DNA of 64,000 nucleotides from Nemophila menziesii (GCA_029959085.1 JARWIR010000001.1:69626899-69690898); one strand, 5' to 3'. Shown: positions 34,643 through 45,180, numbered from the stretch's first letter. The notes: generated by a model from the sequence alone, not told the origin. A program made the numbers and translations.

Positions 34643-35669
34643 TTAAACAAAAGCCAATTCATTGTATATTAGTTTCGTATTTTCGTTAATTCATAGTGTA
34701 TATTAATAATTTTTGTTGATTAGTGTTTATTTTTAAGAAATGAGAAAGGGTAGTTGTTTTTGATGATTTAAGGAGTACAAAAGGTCATGAGTTTGGGGTA
34801 AAAGTGTTAGAAGTGAAAATTTTTAGAAAAATTGCAGAGGAAAATCCGGGAACCCGGTTTTTCACAAATCGGGAACCCGTTTTTGTGTGTTGTGAAGATC
34901 CCATCCTGTGACCTTTGCATGGCGCGAGACGCAAGGAGCTGCGTCTACATTCGCGCATCGACGAAAACCGGGAACCCGGTTTTGCACAAACCGGGAACCC
35001 GGTTTTGAATGCTGAAGATATCAAAAGTTCTGACCCCTGCGTGGCTCGAGACGCAAGGGGCTTCGTCCAAGCCATCCCGCGCTCGTGTCTCAGATGCAAA
35101 CCGAGAACCTGGATTCTTCACAAACCGGGAATACGGTTTTGATAGCTGTTGGTTCCAAAGTCTCTGACCACTGCGTGGCGCGAGACGCAGGTCAGCTGTG
35201 TCCAAGGGTAAAAAAAAAAGTATTTCGAATTTTGAATTTTTTTCTCGCCGACATAGCGTCGAAAACCGGGAACCCGGTTTCGCCACTGTAAAGGCGGTTT
35301 TGAGTTCTTCTAACCTATTTATTTAGCTTCTTTCTCAAGTTAGCCTCCACATTTGATTTCAGCTCTACACAACTCCGAAAATCATCATCAAAACAAGTTT
35401 TAATCACCAATTCTTGCTCTATTTCTTCCTAAAAACACATAATCAACCCAAAATCTTTCCAAATCTTCACAAAATTCCTACCTTTTCCTTCAATTCTTTC
35501 TTCACCCAAACCTTAAATTGAACCACTAAAACTTTCCAATCATTCAAATTGATCCTTACCCATCTCATACATCACTTTAATTCACCTTAATCTTCTCTCA
35601 AAACATCAAAGATTGTAACTTTTCCCTAGTTTTCAACTCTTTGAAGTTTTGAGTTTGGGGTGGAAAGCC
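34643..35669 (+). repeat. F: post-pol non-coding region with CCGGGAACCCGG palindromes
   Basis: Seven copies of CCGG-GAAC-CCGG or close variants: 34846, 34869, 34968, 34991, 35101, 35125 and 35266. They are part of about three tandem units of roughly 125 bases that also hold GCGTGGCGCGAGACGCA-type words. From 35290 to 35646 the sequence is C/T/A-rich and looks like a long untranslated leader. TTTTGAGTTTGGGGTGG at 35647-35663 directly precedes the ORF3 ATG. Open frames of 68-113 codons in this stretch come from the GC-rich units. Confidence 0.75.
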
Positions 35670-36979
35670 ATGACTAACAGGACAGATTCTTTCAGTTACA
35701 CAAGAAGAAACAACCCAAGAACAAGAAATAATCCTGGTGCTACACAATAGAGAACTATTGAGATTCCAGATTCGGGTCCTAAAATAAAGATTGAAGAGGT
35801 TAAGACTGCTATGAAGAGAAAAGAAAACCCAAGTAAGGCCACTCCTGCTAAGCCTACTTTGGTTGATGAAGAAGAAGAGGAAGAGATTGACGAGGAAATT
35901 CCAAAAGAACTTGTTCCAGAACCGCGAGCTCCGAGAAGAAAATCTATTGCACACAAACCCAAGAGGGTAGCTATGCGTTGGGATGAACAGGTTCGTGATC
36001 GCATTAATTTCTTGAAATTTGGTATTGAGAAGACATTCCCTTCTGGTATTATGACTAGCGAATTTAAGAGTTATGCAACTACTTGTGATAAGTTTGGGTG
36101 GACTGAATTGAGACAGAGGAAGCTTACATTTATCCCCACCTTGGTCCGTGATTTCTATGAAGGAGTAGCCTTTTCGAATAAACAAGCAATTATCGTCCGT
36201 AAGAAGGTATTACCCCTCTCCGTTGAACTTATCCGCAAAGCCTTGAAATTCCCCAAATTTACTGGTCCATGTCCGTATTTCTAAACGCTAAATGACCCAT
36301 CTTTTGAGTGGGAATCTCTTTGGGACACAGTTTTGATTCGTGGGAAACGCCCTATTCCGATTGGTGAGAGATATGGTGGGCAGGTTTATAGTAGTTGTTT
36401 GTTACCGTGTGCTAAGGTATGGTCTAGATTCGTAATACCCACTTTCTTTGGTATTAATCACACTTCTGAGTTGAAGAAGGAGCATGTTATTTTTATTAAG
36501 AACATTGTTAAGAACCGAGAGATGGATGTTGCGCGTGTAATTTACGAGACTATAATGGAGTTTAAGAAAATCCCTACGAGTCAACAAAACCTCAAGTTTC
36601 CTTGTACTATCACTACCTTGTGTCTAGACGCAAAAATACCGCGAAGGAACGAAGAGATTGACGCGTCTGAAGAAGGAGACGCAATGACTTTAAACTCCAT
36701 TGACAACGCCCACAATGAAGAAACCCATTCAATTAAAATCCTAGAGCTCCTCCGCCAAAGAAGAAGGTGCATACTGATAATGGGTTGGAAGAAGAGATTC
36801 GAGTGTTGAAAGAGAATCAAGAAAAGATGATTGCTACCTTAGGAAACGTCACCAAAGAGTTAGATCTTCTTCGCAACATGCTAATTGGGGTGAGCACCAT
36901 CCAACATGCCACCTATGGTTTACTCGCGAAGGATTCTATACGTGGACGCAACACCGATAACCAGCCTCGCGCTGGATAA
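35670..36979 (+). pseudogene. F ORF3, long form
   Basis: The ORF in the env position of an Athila-like element. It starts MTNRTDSFSYTRRNNPRTR, like D and B. An in-frame TAG at about 35748 and a TAA at 36282 interrupt one frame that runs to 36809, and a frame change near 36767 leads to the end, KDSIRGRNTDNQPRAG. After a basic and acidic N-terminus comes a domain with WDEQVRDRINFLKFGIEK, FGWTELRQRKLTFIPTLVRD, FYEGVAFSNKQAIIVRKKVL, ELIRKALKF and FVIPTFFGINHTSELKKEH. It resembles the domain annotated in databases as a putative plant transposon protein, found in many gypsy-type elements. The end has a coiled-coil-like EEEIRVLKENQEKMIATLG. I see no membrane helix or signal peptide, so an envelope role is not supported. 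Confidence 0.75.
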
Positions 36980-38409
36980 GATACGTTTTCTTTCCTTTCT
37001 CATTTAGTGTATATTAATTTACTTGCATTGAGTCTTTTCGAGTCGTGGGGACACGACTCATTTTTGAGTTTGGGGTGGGGTTCGTTGCCTCATCCCAGTT
37101 TTATGTGTTCTGTGTTTTTATCGCTTTCAATAAAATTAATTAGGAGTTGCGTTTGACTGTAGAAACTCTTAAATGTCCCCATTAAGCATACTTTTGATAA
37201 ATCAATGATAGTAAATAGTGGACTTTAGGAATTAGTATAAAATGCGCTTTAATTGCATGCAAACATAGATATTGAATAGGAAAAATTAACAAACAATGCA
37301 AAAGAAGTAAGTTCGTACTTAAGGAAAATGTTTGGTGTGTAGAACGTGAGATCTAAATTAGTAGAGAAACCACTTAGATATGAATTAGAGACGAACCATG
37401 TAACTAGGAAAATGATAGGGACAGTTCTTTGATAGCCATTTGAAGCCTTTTAGCTTTCTATCCCTTGTATTAATATTATCCGCCTTAGCACAATTTTGAG
37501 CCTTAAAGCCTTTTATTTTGTCGCCATGTTATAAGCCTATATCCCCTTAGTTTATTAGGTATTTCCAAAATGACCCGCACTTGAATCACGATCCTGAGAC
37601 ATGTCTCGAGCTTGAGTTTGGGGTGGTGGGTCCATCTTTTGGGGACATTACATTGGCAGGGAGAAATATGTGTTTGTATTGAGGCATGAAAAGAAAATTC
37701 AGATGATATTGTTAATTGTAACCCTTTGCCGGGATTGAAAAAAAAAGAAGCGAAATTAAATTCTCAAGTTAGTAGAATCCGGGAACCCGAATTTCACAAA
37801 ACCGGGAACCCTGATTCTTCTGTCTTCATTTTTCGAGAAAAAGAAAAAAAGAAAAGAAAAAGAAAAATAAAGAAAGAATAAAATACACGGCAAAGTGGAA
37901 GTTTCTGAAATCATCTTAACATAGATTGGGTTAACTTGGGGATGCTAATTAGCGCATCAAATGGGTTGAGTGAGAACGTTATATGAGTGTAAACTCAAGC
38001 TCATGGAAATTTGTTGATGGTAAGTGAGGAGAGAGCCAAAAGCTCACTTCAAATTTACCAAATATACATACCACACCGTCCCTAAGCCTACGCTAAAACC
38101 GTAAAGTCCTCGTGATTCCTAGGTGCATGGTAAGTTAATAGGTTATATACTAAGTGGAGCGTTCAAAGCGAGTAAGGATCGAGGAACAACCTATAGCCAT
38201 CATATTGAGATAAGTACGAATGTAACCTTCTAGCATTGCGAAGTTAATTTTATGATTGAATTTATTTATGTTTTATTTTCGGATGATTAGTGTATGTGTA
38301 TATTACTTCCTAATGTTTGCTATATGAGATTGATTTTTAGCAATGCTTTGGGTGTATTTATTTGCGTCTATTTCTTCGTAATCACCTTCTCCCGTTGTTT
38401 TTAATTTTA
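36980..38409 (+). other. F 3' non-coding region
   Basis: No gene. This region aligns in patches with the same region of B, A and E. Shared patches include GTGTAGAACGTGAGATC (near 37337), TGACCCGCACTTGAATC (37571), TTGAGTTTGGGGTGGTGGG (37612-37630), GTAACCCTTTGCCGGG (37718), two further CCGGGAACCC words (37779, 37802) and CACACCGTCCCTAAGCC (38073). Such conservation without coding capacity suggests an RNA or cis-acting role. Confidence 0.7.
37040..37080 (+). other. F: stem-loop plus polypurine-like tract after ORF3
   Basis: GAGTCGTG-GGGA-CACGACTC at 37040-37059 is a perfect 8-bp stem with a 4-base loop. TTGAGTTTGGGGTGGGG follows at 37064-37080. The same pair of features stands after ORF3 in B (46661-46701), A (55206-55247) and D (minus, 22410-22450). 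Confidence 0.75.
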
Positions 38410-38445
38410 CTTTGTCAGGACGACAAAGGTTTGAGTTTGTGGTCT
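38410..38445 (+). promoter_or_regulatory. F: pre-PPT stem-loop and polypurine tract
   Basis: CTTTGTC-AGGAC-GACAAAG at 38410-38428 forms a 7-bp stem. The tract TTGAGTTTGTGGTCT at 38431-38445 ends directly before the TG of the 3' LTR and is the likely plus-strand primer site. In A, B and E the stem has other bases that still pair. Confidence 0.75.
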
Positions 38446-40012
38446 TGATGTCTCCTCTTTTGTTCTATATTTATATGCTTAGGAGACATCAAATTAGGTG
38501 ATTATCTGGCTATTTTAATAGACTTTTAGTAATAATATGCAATATTCCAATTTCTCTCCTTCGATTTTAGTATTTTTTGATTTATTAAGCTTTTGCGCGT
38601 AATATTGTGTATTTTAGTGAAAAGTTTGTAGGTTTTGAGTACTAGCTAGGAGAGGAGTTCGAGAATAAAGTCAAAGATCGTGATATAGAGTCAAAGCATG
38701 AAGACAAATCCCGAAAGAATTGAGATTTTAGAGCTGCAAATCTGGAAAGTTGCTAAAGATTGCTAATTTAGAGCCACCTAAGAGTAGATTTAGCCACTGA
38801 CTTATGAAGAGAAAACGTGCCCCATTGAGTTACGGAACTTTAACAACTTGAATGAGGTCAATCCGAGTTGAAACGAGTTGGTTAGAGCTGTTTTAGTGGA
38901 GGTGGTGCAGCAGTTACGAGATTTTGGGCTAAGATAATGGACTTGGGCCCTTATTATTTCATTTAAACATTAGCTAAGGTCCAAGTCCGATTTTCATAGT
39001 ATAAATAGGGCTTTTGACTTCTATTTTACAAACAATTCATAATTCACAAAGTCAGACAAGAAGAAAAGAAGCAGAAGCAAGGAAAAGAAGAAGTTTGGAG
39101 CTGGAGACTGTCTATATCTCCACTTTGCAGCCGAATCATCTTCTTAATTAGGTTTCTTATTTTCATTTCTGTAAAACAAATATGAATTCCTTTCAATTTA
39201 TTTTCTTAGTTTTTACGATTATGAGCTAATTTCATTAAATACTTGAGAACGCGTAAGGGGTTGAACCATAATTAATTTCATTCTATGTCTTTGAATTTGG
39301 GATTAATTTAATTGAAATCGAATTGGGTATTTAATATTTTTCTTTAATTTATACTTATTGACTATTATTGAAGTAGCTAATCAATATTAGGACTTAGTTC
39401 TTAGGCTATTCCAATTAGTGGCAACTGGATCACCTTGACAGGGGGTCTAGGTACGGAACTAATTAACGAATGTAGGATAGAAATTATTTGACCTTGACAG
39501 GCTTAATTAATCTTATGGCCAATTGGGTAATTAGGTTTTAATCATTCGAAGGTGGACTATATTCACCCTGACGGGGTTTGTAGAACCTGAGAAGAGCTCC
39601 TTAGTCCACCCTGACGGGGGTAAGGAGATAATTGAATCCCGACCAATATTATTCACCGAATTCGTCCCTTAAACAATACATGTAATGATTTGATTTAGGT
39701 GAAATCCTAGCGTTGCTCGAGTACTACCTCTCATATCTTGCGTCCAACTATTTTTATATGCGTCTAGCTTTATATTTGCATTAATTTATTCTTTTCATTA
39801 TTTGTCTTATTTATTAGAAAAACAAACAACCACTCTTAAAATAATTTACTTGCTGTACGTGCAACTAATCACTATCTGATAAGCATTAGAGTCAACCAAT
39901 CCGTCCCTGAACGAATCTGTTTATCACTATTATTGCTTGGGACAACTGTACACTTGCGATTGTGGTTCTCTTTACTTATTGCATTTATTTTAGAACACAC
40001 TAAGGACCACCA
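38446..40012 (+). repeat. Element F 3' LTR
   Basis: Begins TGATGTCTCC and ends GGACCACCA, with GGAGACATCA 36 bases in. It is nearly identical to the 5' LTR, but has about 50 bases near 39660-39712 that the 5' LTR lacks. The TATA box is at 39000-39008. Confidence 0.94.
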
Positions 40013-40017
40013 CTTGA

Positions 40018-41111
40018 CCACTTGAATTATAGTTCCCTCTGTTGGAAACAAACATTACAGCTTCTGGATTGTTTTGACAATGCTCCCAATCATGATCTTG
40101 TACACCGCAGTTGGAACACCTATAAACTTCTTGTGTAACATTAATATCTACTTTTCTACTTGAAAAAACTTTTTGTAACATCTAGAGTAAGTTATTTCAA
40201 TTGTTGCTCAAGTTTATTCTCCATGGCATATAATTTTTCTTCAATGAAAGCACTATTTTCTCTTTCACCTCGGATAGTTGTTCTCACGGTATTCTAACCC
40301 ATCTCATTAGTAACTGTTCTAATTAAAATAATCTTTGCATGGACTGGTTGTACCTGTAAAAATCCACCACCACAAAGCAAGTCTAGATCTTTTCTTGAAG
40401 AGCCATCAAGTCCTCTGTAGAACATCTTCATCTGTTGAATCTCTATGAGGCCATGATCAGGGACTCTTCTCAAGCAAATCTGAAATCTTGTCCAACTTCT
40501 ACCCAAAGTCTCATCTTGACCTTGTTTGAACGAGGTCAATTCAACTTGCGCATCTAATCTCATATTTGTTGGGTAGTATTTATCGAAAAACGCAGTTTGT
40601 AATGCGTCCCATGTTGTAATTGATCCAGGTTCTTGAGAATCATGCCATTCACTTGCTCCATCAATAACGAAATACCTAAAATTCGCAAAATACACCTAAT
40701 ATCTTGTTACTCCTTGTGTAATATAGGAATCGCAGATTTGCATGAACTTCTGTACAACACGGATTGGATCTTCGCCAGGTGCTCCTCGGAAATTGCCATA
40801 ACTCTGAAATTGAGATAACATACCAGGATCCGGTCTGAATCTCTCGACGTTAATATATGCAGGGCCAATTCCGAGGGCAGGAGCTCGAAATGTAGCTTGT
40901 TCAGGGCCATCAACAAACCACTGATCATTGTTCTGAGGAGGTTGAACTTGTGGACAAGAGGAACAAGAGGATGATCGATCTCATATTCTTCAGCCATTGC
41001 TTCTCTTGCTATTTGCTCCTCTTTTGCTTTTGCTTTAGCTTCTCTCTTTCTTTTGTTTGCTTCTCGAACTAGGTTTTCGAGATTCGCAAGAATCACGAGA
41101 TCTTCACGCAT
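40018..41111 (-). pseudogene. D gag, N-terminal and central part
   Basis: Starts MREDLVILANLENLVREANK at 41111 on the minus strand, matching the F gag start in position and style. A charged helix follows. After a frame change the middle part reads through a stop near 40695 into WHDSQEPGSITTWDALQTAF, FDKYYPTNMRLDAQVEL, RRVPDHGLIEIQQMK and FYRGLDGSSRKDLDLLCGGG. Stops appear near 40294 and 40190. The zinc knuckle C-x2-C-x4-H-x4-C is near 40119-40077, followed by MFVSNRGNYNSSG, where F interrupts. The rest of gag lies at 25087-25609. Confidence 0.85.
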
Positions 41112-41225
41112 ATACCTGTAAACCTGAGAAAGAAAGACAACCCAAAGCGTAAAACTGAAAAATAAAAATAAAACTAAACTAACAATTAAACTACTAAAGA
41201 TTAACACCGGGGTCACACGCTACCG

Positions 41226-41243
41226 TCCCCGGCAACGGCGCCA
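41226..41243 (-). promoter_or_regulatory. D primer binding site (tRNA-Asp)
   Basis: Plus-strand TCCCCGGCAACGGCGCCA is the reverse complement of TGGCGCCGTTGCCGGGGA, a full 18-base match to the 3' end of plant tRNA-Asp. It lies six bases from the LTR, as in F. Confidence 0.9.
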
Positions 41244-41249
41244 AAAACT

Positions 41250-43033
41250 TGGTGGGTCCTGGTGTGTTAGAAAATAATCAAGATAGAATAGAGGAACCAC
41301 TAAATGCAAGTGTACAGTTGTCCCAAGTAATATATGATAATCAAGTTCGTTCTCGGGGACGAATTAGGTATAACTCTAGTATTAATCAGATAGTAGTAGT
41401 AATTGCTTAACAGAAAAATAAAAGAAAAGATTTTTGTTTTATTTTTATAAAATAAAAGATGCAAGAAAATAAACTACGGGAATAAAATAAAGCAAGTAAA
41501 AGAGAATTTAAACTTCAGAAGAGAAAGAGTACTTGATCCTCGCAAGGGTTTCACCTAACCTATCTAATTAATGCTTCTGTTTAAGGGCTAAACTGGTATT
41601 ATTGTGCTAGTCGGGACTCTATTATCTCCTAACCCCCGTCAGGGTGGAATTAGGAGCTATCCTACGGTATTACAAACCCCGTCTGGGTGAATATAAGCTA
41701 CTGTCAGATGAATAATAATTTACCTCATTGGCTGCATGTTTAGTTAAGCCCGTCAGGGTCAATAACGGATACTATGCGTCTATTATCTAAGTCTGTAATT
41801 AAACCCCCCCCCCCCACCACCCGTCAAGGTGATCCATACGCCATTATATGGAATAACCTAATTACTATGAGCTAAGTTTGATTCATGACTTCAAAATTAG
41901 TGATTAAAACAAAATAATAGTCAACGCGAAATACCTAGTCTTATTTAAACACTTAAATCCCAAATTCAGAAAACAAAAATTAAACAGAATTGGGTTCAAC
42001 CCATATAGAGATTCTCAAGTACTAAAGGAATTAGTTCATAACAAAATTGAAAAATAAAATTAAATAAAAGGAATTCATGTTCAAATACAAAAGATAAATT
42101 GATAACCTAAAGGGTAGGATGACTGTTGATGGAAGAACATGACTCCTCCAGCACTAGCTTCTCCTTGCTTTCTTGCTCTGACTTGAAAACCTTAAGCCTC
42201 TTGTGTAATTCTCTGAAGTGTGTGAAAAGAGGAGGCTATGGGGTGTATTTATAGGTGTTAGAAAGCCCTAGGTCGAATTTACTTGGAGTGGAAGACAAGT
42301 CAAGAACTCTTTAATTCGTAATCCTAAAATCTAGGAAACGTAAGATTTTACTGCTGATTTGTTTTGGTCATATCTCCTTCAGTACTTATCTGTTTGACGC
42401 GTTTCAATATTCAAAACCGCTTGTCTCTGAAAGCTCTTTCCATTGGTGCAGACCATTCTCCCAAATTCCTAGCCAATATTAAGCTATGGACTCGTCTTTG
42501 AAATGTGGATGGAATTCCAGATTTATTTGGCAGCTTTATCTTTTCATTCTTTGCATATATCCTTCCTTAATCTTCTTATTTCCATGTAAATCTTTTTTCA
42601 TTTACTTCTTTAACTTGACTTGGTCTCTAATTAATTACCATATATCTTTTAAAGCTTCACAATAAATAAATAATTAAACCGCATATGCTTTTAAAAATAA
42701 TAAATCCATAATTCAAGACTAGAAATAGGAAAGTGCACTCCAAAATTAGAAACCCGAGTCAAATAATTCCTAACACACTAAAAATACTCTAAGACTTTAA
42801 TTCTCACTTATCCTCCTTGGATTGGTCTTTCATGAAATTCAAGAACCTACTATCTTTGCACTAAAAATAGTCAAATTAACGCACAAAAAGCTCTAAAAAT
42901 AAAAATAGTAAAATTCCAAGGGGAGAAAGTGTAATATGACGAAATAAGCATAAAAGTCCATCAAATAAGTCAAATATTCACCTAAAAGGATGTCTCCAAA
43001 GGGATAATAATTAGAACAAATAGGGAGACATCA
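41250..43033 (-). repeat. Element D 5' LTR
   Basis: 1784 bp, plus-strand ends TGGTGGGTCC and GGAGACATCA. It has CCCCGTCAGGGTG words near 41635-41830, a run of about 12 C near 41804-41815, and a reversed TATA box at 42246-42253. It is closest in family to G and F. Confidence 0.9.
42246..42253 (-). promoter_or_regulatory. TATA box in D 5' LTR
   Basis: TATAAATA on the minus strand, in the U3 part of the LTR and oriented toward D gag. Confidence 0.5.
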
Positions 43034-43347
43034 ACATACTAGCAAAACCTAAGCTATATTTCTCATCTCATATTCTCATCTTATATTTTATTGTCTTTAA
43101 TTTATATTAGTTTAATTAAGCATATCTCAGTTTATTCTTCTTTAGTTTTTGTATTTTAATTAAATACTTCCTACACGTATTATTTTTTCATTTGTATAAC
43201 ACACTAAGTCCCCGAGAACGAACTTTCTTATCATTAAAACTTGCATACGTCCTGTAATACTTGCTGTATCGTGCTAGTCTAGGGTGCTTTAGTGCATTGT
43301 TTTCAGCGTTTGTTTATCATATTTTTATAACACCCTAGGCGACACCA
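43034..43347 (+). repeat. LTR H, 3' end fragment
   Basis: The last 314 bases of an A/B-type LTR: CATACTAGCAAAACCTAAGC at the left, matching 59347-59366 in the A 3' LTR, and CACCCTAGGCGACACCA at the right. It is followed directly by pol sequence of B (AATACTCCTTTTAATTTTAA). An LTR end abutting the RNase H coding region means a separate element, H, had inserted into B pol. The left part of H was lost when the deletion at 22092 occurred. D sits inside H. Confidence 0.8.
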
Positions 43348-45168
43348 ATACTCCTTTTAATTTTAATGACGAATGTCTTCAAGCGTTTGTGACGATTAAA
43401 GAGAAGCTAGTCTCCACGCCTATTGTTATACCTCCGGATTGGAAAACTCCGTTTGAACTTATGTGCGATGCAAGTGATCACGCAATGGGTGTTGTGTTGG
43501 GGGTAGAGGAAAGACAAGATCTTCCACACGATTTATTACGCAAGTAAGACCTTTAACACTGCCCAAATGAATTATACAGTAACGGAGAAAGAGATGTTAG
43601 CCGTAGTATATGATTTCGACAAATTTCATTCCTACTTGATTGTGAAGAAAACTATTGTATACACGGACCATTCCTCTATCGGATACCTTATGGAGAAAAA
43701 GGATGCTAAGCCGCGTCTTATTAGATGGGTACTGTTGCTACAATAATTTGACATAGACATTCGAGACCGAAAAGGATGTGAAAATCAAGTTGCTGATCAT
43801 TTATCCAGGCTCGAAGGATCTGATGCCAACACAGAACCATTATTGGTCAAAGAGGTATTCCTTGATGAACGCGTTTGTGCCTTGGCATGAAAATATAGTC
43901 AACCTCATTGTGAGTGGTGTATTTCCTACGGATTTCGATTCACAACAACGAAGGAGGTTAATTCACAAGTTCAAACAATTCTTTTGGGACAAACCATACC
44001 TCTGGAAAATTTGCAGTGACTAAGTAGTTAGAAGATGTGTCCATGAGGGCAAAGTTGATAAGATCATAGCAAGCTGTCATGGCTCACCATACGGTGGTCA
44101 CTTTAAAGGCGATAGAACTGCAGCTAAAATTCTTCAATCTGGTTTCTATTGGCCTACCCTACACAAAGATTGTCATAGTTTCGTCCAGTCATGTCAAAGA
44201 TGCCAGTTCACTGGTAATATATCAAAAAGGGACGAGATGCCGCTCAAAAATATTTTAGAAGTCAAAATATTTAATGTATGGGGAATAGATTTCATGGGAG
44301 CTCTCATCACTTCCCATGGAAATCTTTACATTTTGATAGCAGTAGACTATGTGTCAAAATGGGTAGATACAGTGGCAACACCAAAGAATGATGCTCAAAC
44401 AGTAATAAAATACTTAAAATCACATATCTTTACAAGACATGGTACGCAATGTGTTCTAATCAGTGATAAAGGTACCCACTTCATCAATGTTCAGTTTAGA
44501 GCCATCCTTCGTAAGTTTGGAGTGAGACACCGCACTTCAACCGCTTATCATCCACAAACTAACGATCAAGCTGAGGTTTCTAACCGAGAAATTTAATCTA
44601 TTCTTGAGAAGACCGTGAATAAAATAAGGTAAGACTGGTCATTAAAGCTAGATAATGCTCTCTAGGCTTGCAGAACAGCATTCAAAACACCATTTGGGGC
44701 ATATCCATATCGCATGGTCTATGGCAAAGCATGTCATCTACCTATTGTGATTGAAGCCCGAGCCTTCTGGGCTATTAAAACTCTGAATCTAAACCCAGAA
44801 TTGGCCATGAAACAAAGGTTGATGCAATTGAATGAATTGGAGGAGTTCCGCTACCATGCCTATGAAAATTCACGTCTTTACAAGGAGAAAACAAAGAGAT
44901 GGCATGACAAACGAATCCGTCCAAAGAACTCCGAGAGAGGACATAAGGTAATATTATACAATTCTTGATTCTCGAACTACCCAGGCAAGCTTAAATTCCG
45001 TTGGGGAGGACCTTACATTGTTACGAAAGTCACACCTCATGGAGCGATTGAAATTGAACATCCAACCGAGAAAAGGACATTCATGGTGAATAGCCAGCGT
45101 TTGAAATTATACCATGAAAGTGGAGACTTTGATCGAGAGGACACAATCCATCTCAAAGAACACGCTTA
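43348..45168 (+). pseudogene. B RNase H and integrase
   Basis: The surviving end of B pol. RNase H begins DECLQAFVTIKEKLVSTPIV, with [32 protein letters not shown] and [11 protein letters not shown] in broken frames. A frameshift near 43500 and a stop at 43746 interrupt it. Integrase has [20 protein letters not shown] and [12 protein letters not shown] for the zinc domain, then WGIDFMGALITS, LISDKGTHF and AEVSNREI for the D, D and E positions. A TAA at 44595 follows directly. The C-terminal module reads [19 protein letters not shown] and the reading ends at 45168. The first base pairs abut LTR H, so everything upstream (RT, protease, gag) is missing. Confidence 0.88.
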
Positions 45169-45180
45169 GCCCGAGGTACA

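Larger units (their letters stand above)
25615..40012 (+). mobile_element. Athila-like LTR element F, near full length
   Basis: A 14.4-kb plus-strand element including solo LTR G (1.76 kb). It has two LTRs of 1517 and 1567 bp, a tRNA-Asp primer site, gag, protease, RT, RNase H and integrase in the Ty3/gypsy order, a long post-pol region, ORF3, PPT and TSD CTTGA. The LTRs differ by roughly 2-3 percent by eye plus one 50-bp gap, so it is the youngest large element here. Stops in gag and frame changes in pol show it is now defective. It could once have supplied pol for gag-protease-only relatives such as D and A. Confidence 0.93.
40013..43033 (-). mobile_element. Athila-like element D (minus strand), 5' portion
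   Basis: The upstream half of D: first part of gag, primer site and complete 5' LTR. It starts with the F duplication CTTGA and continues the gag reading from 25609 without loss. At the right the LTR ends inside LTR H, whose text resumes at 43034. Confidence 0.9.

Noticed and set aside
34785..35291. Overlapping open frames of 68-113 codons on both strands
   Set aside because: They follow the GC-rich palindromic units and have no protein motif. The repeat lacks stop codons by composition.
41804..41815. Run of about 12 C in the D LTR
   Set aside because: A simple mononucleotide run with no visible function; its length may also be a sequencing uncertainty.
43034..43347. Reading LTR H as the end of the B 5' LTR
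   Set aside because: It would require a deletion ending exactly at the LTR boundary and starting in the middle of RNase H. An LTR inserted in pol explains the sharp edge better, although I cannot fully exclude the other reading.
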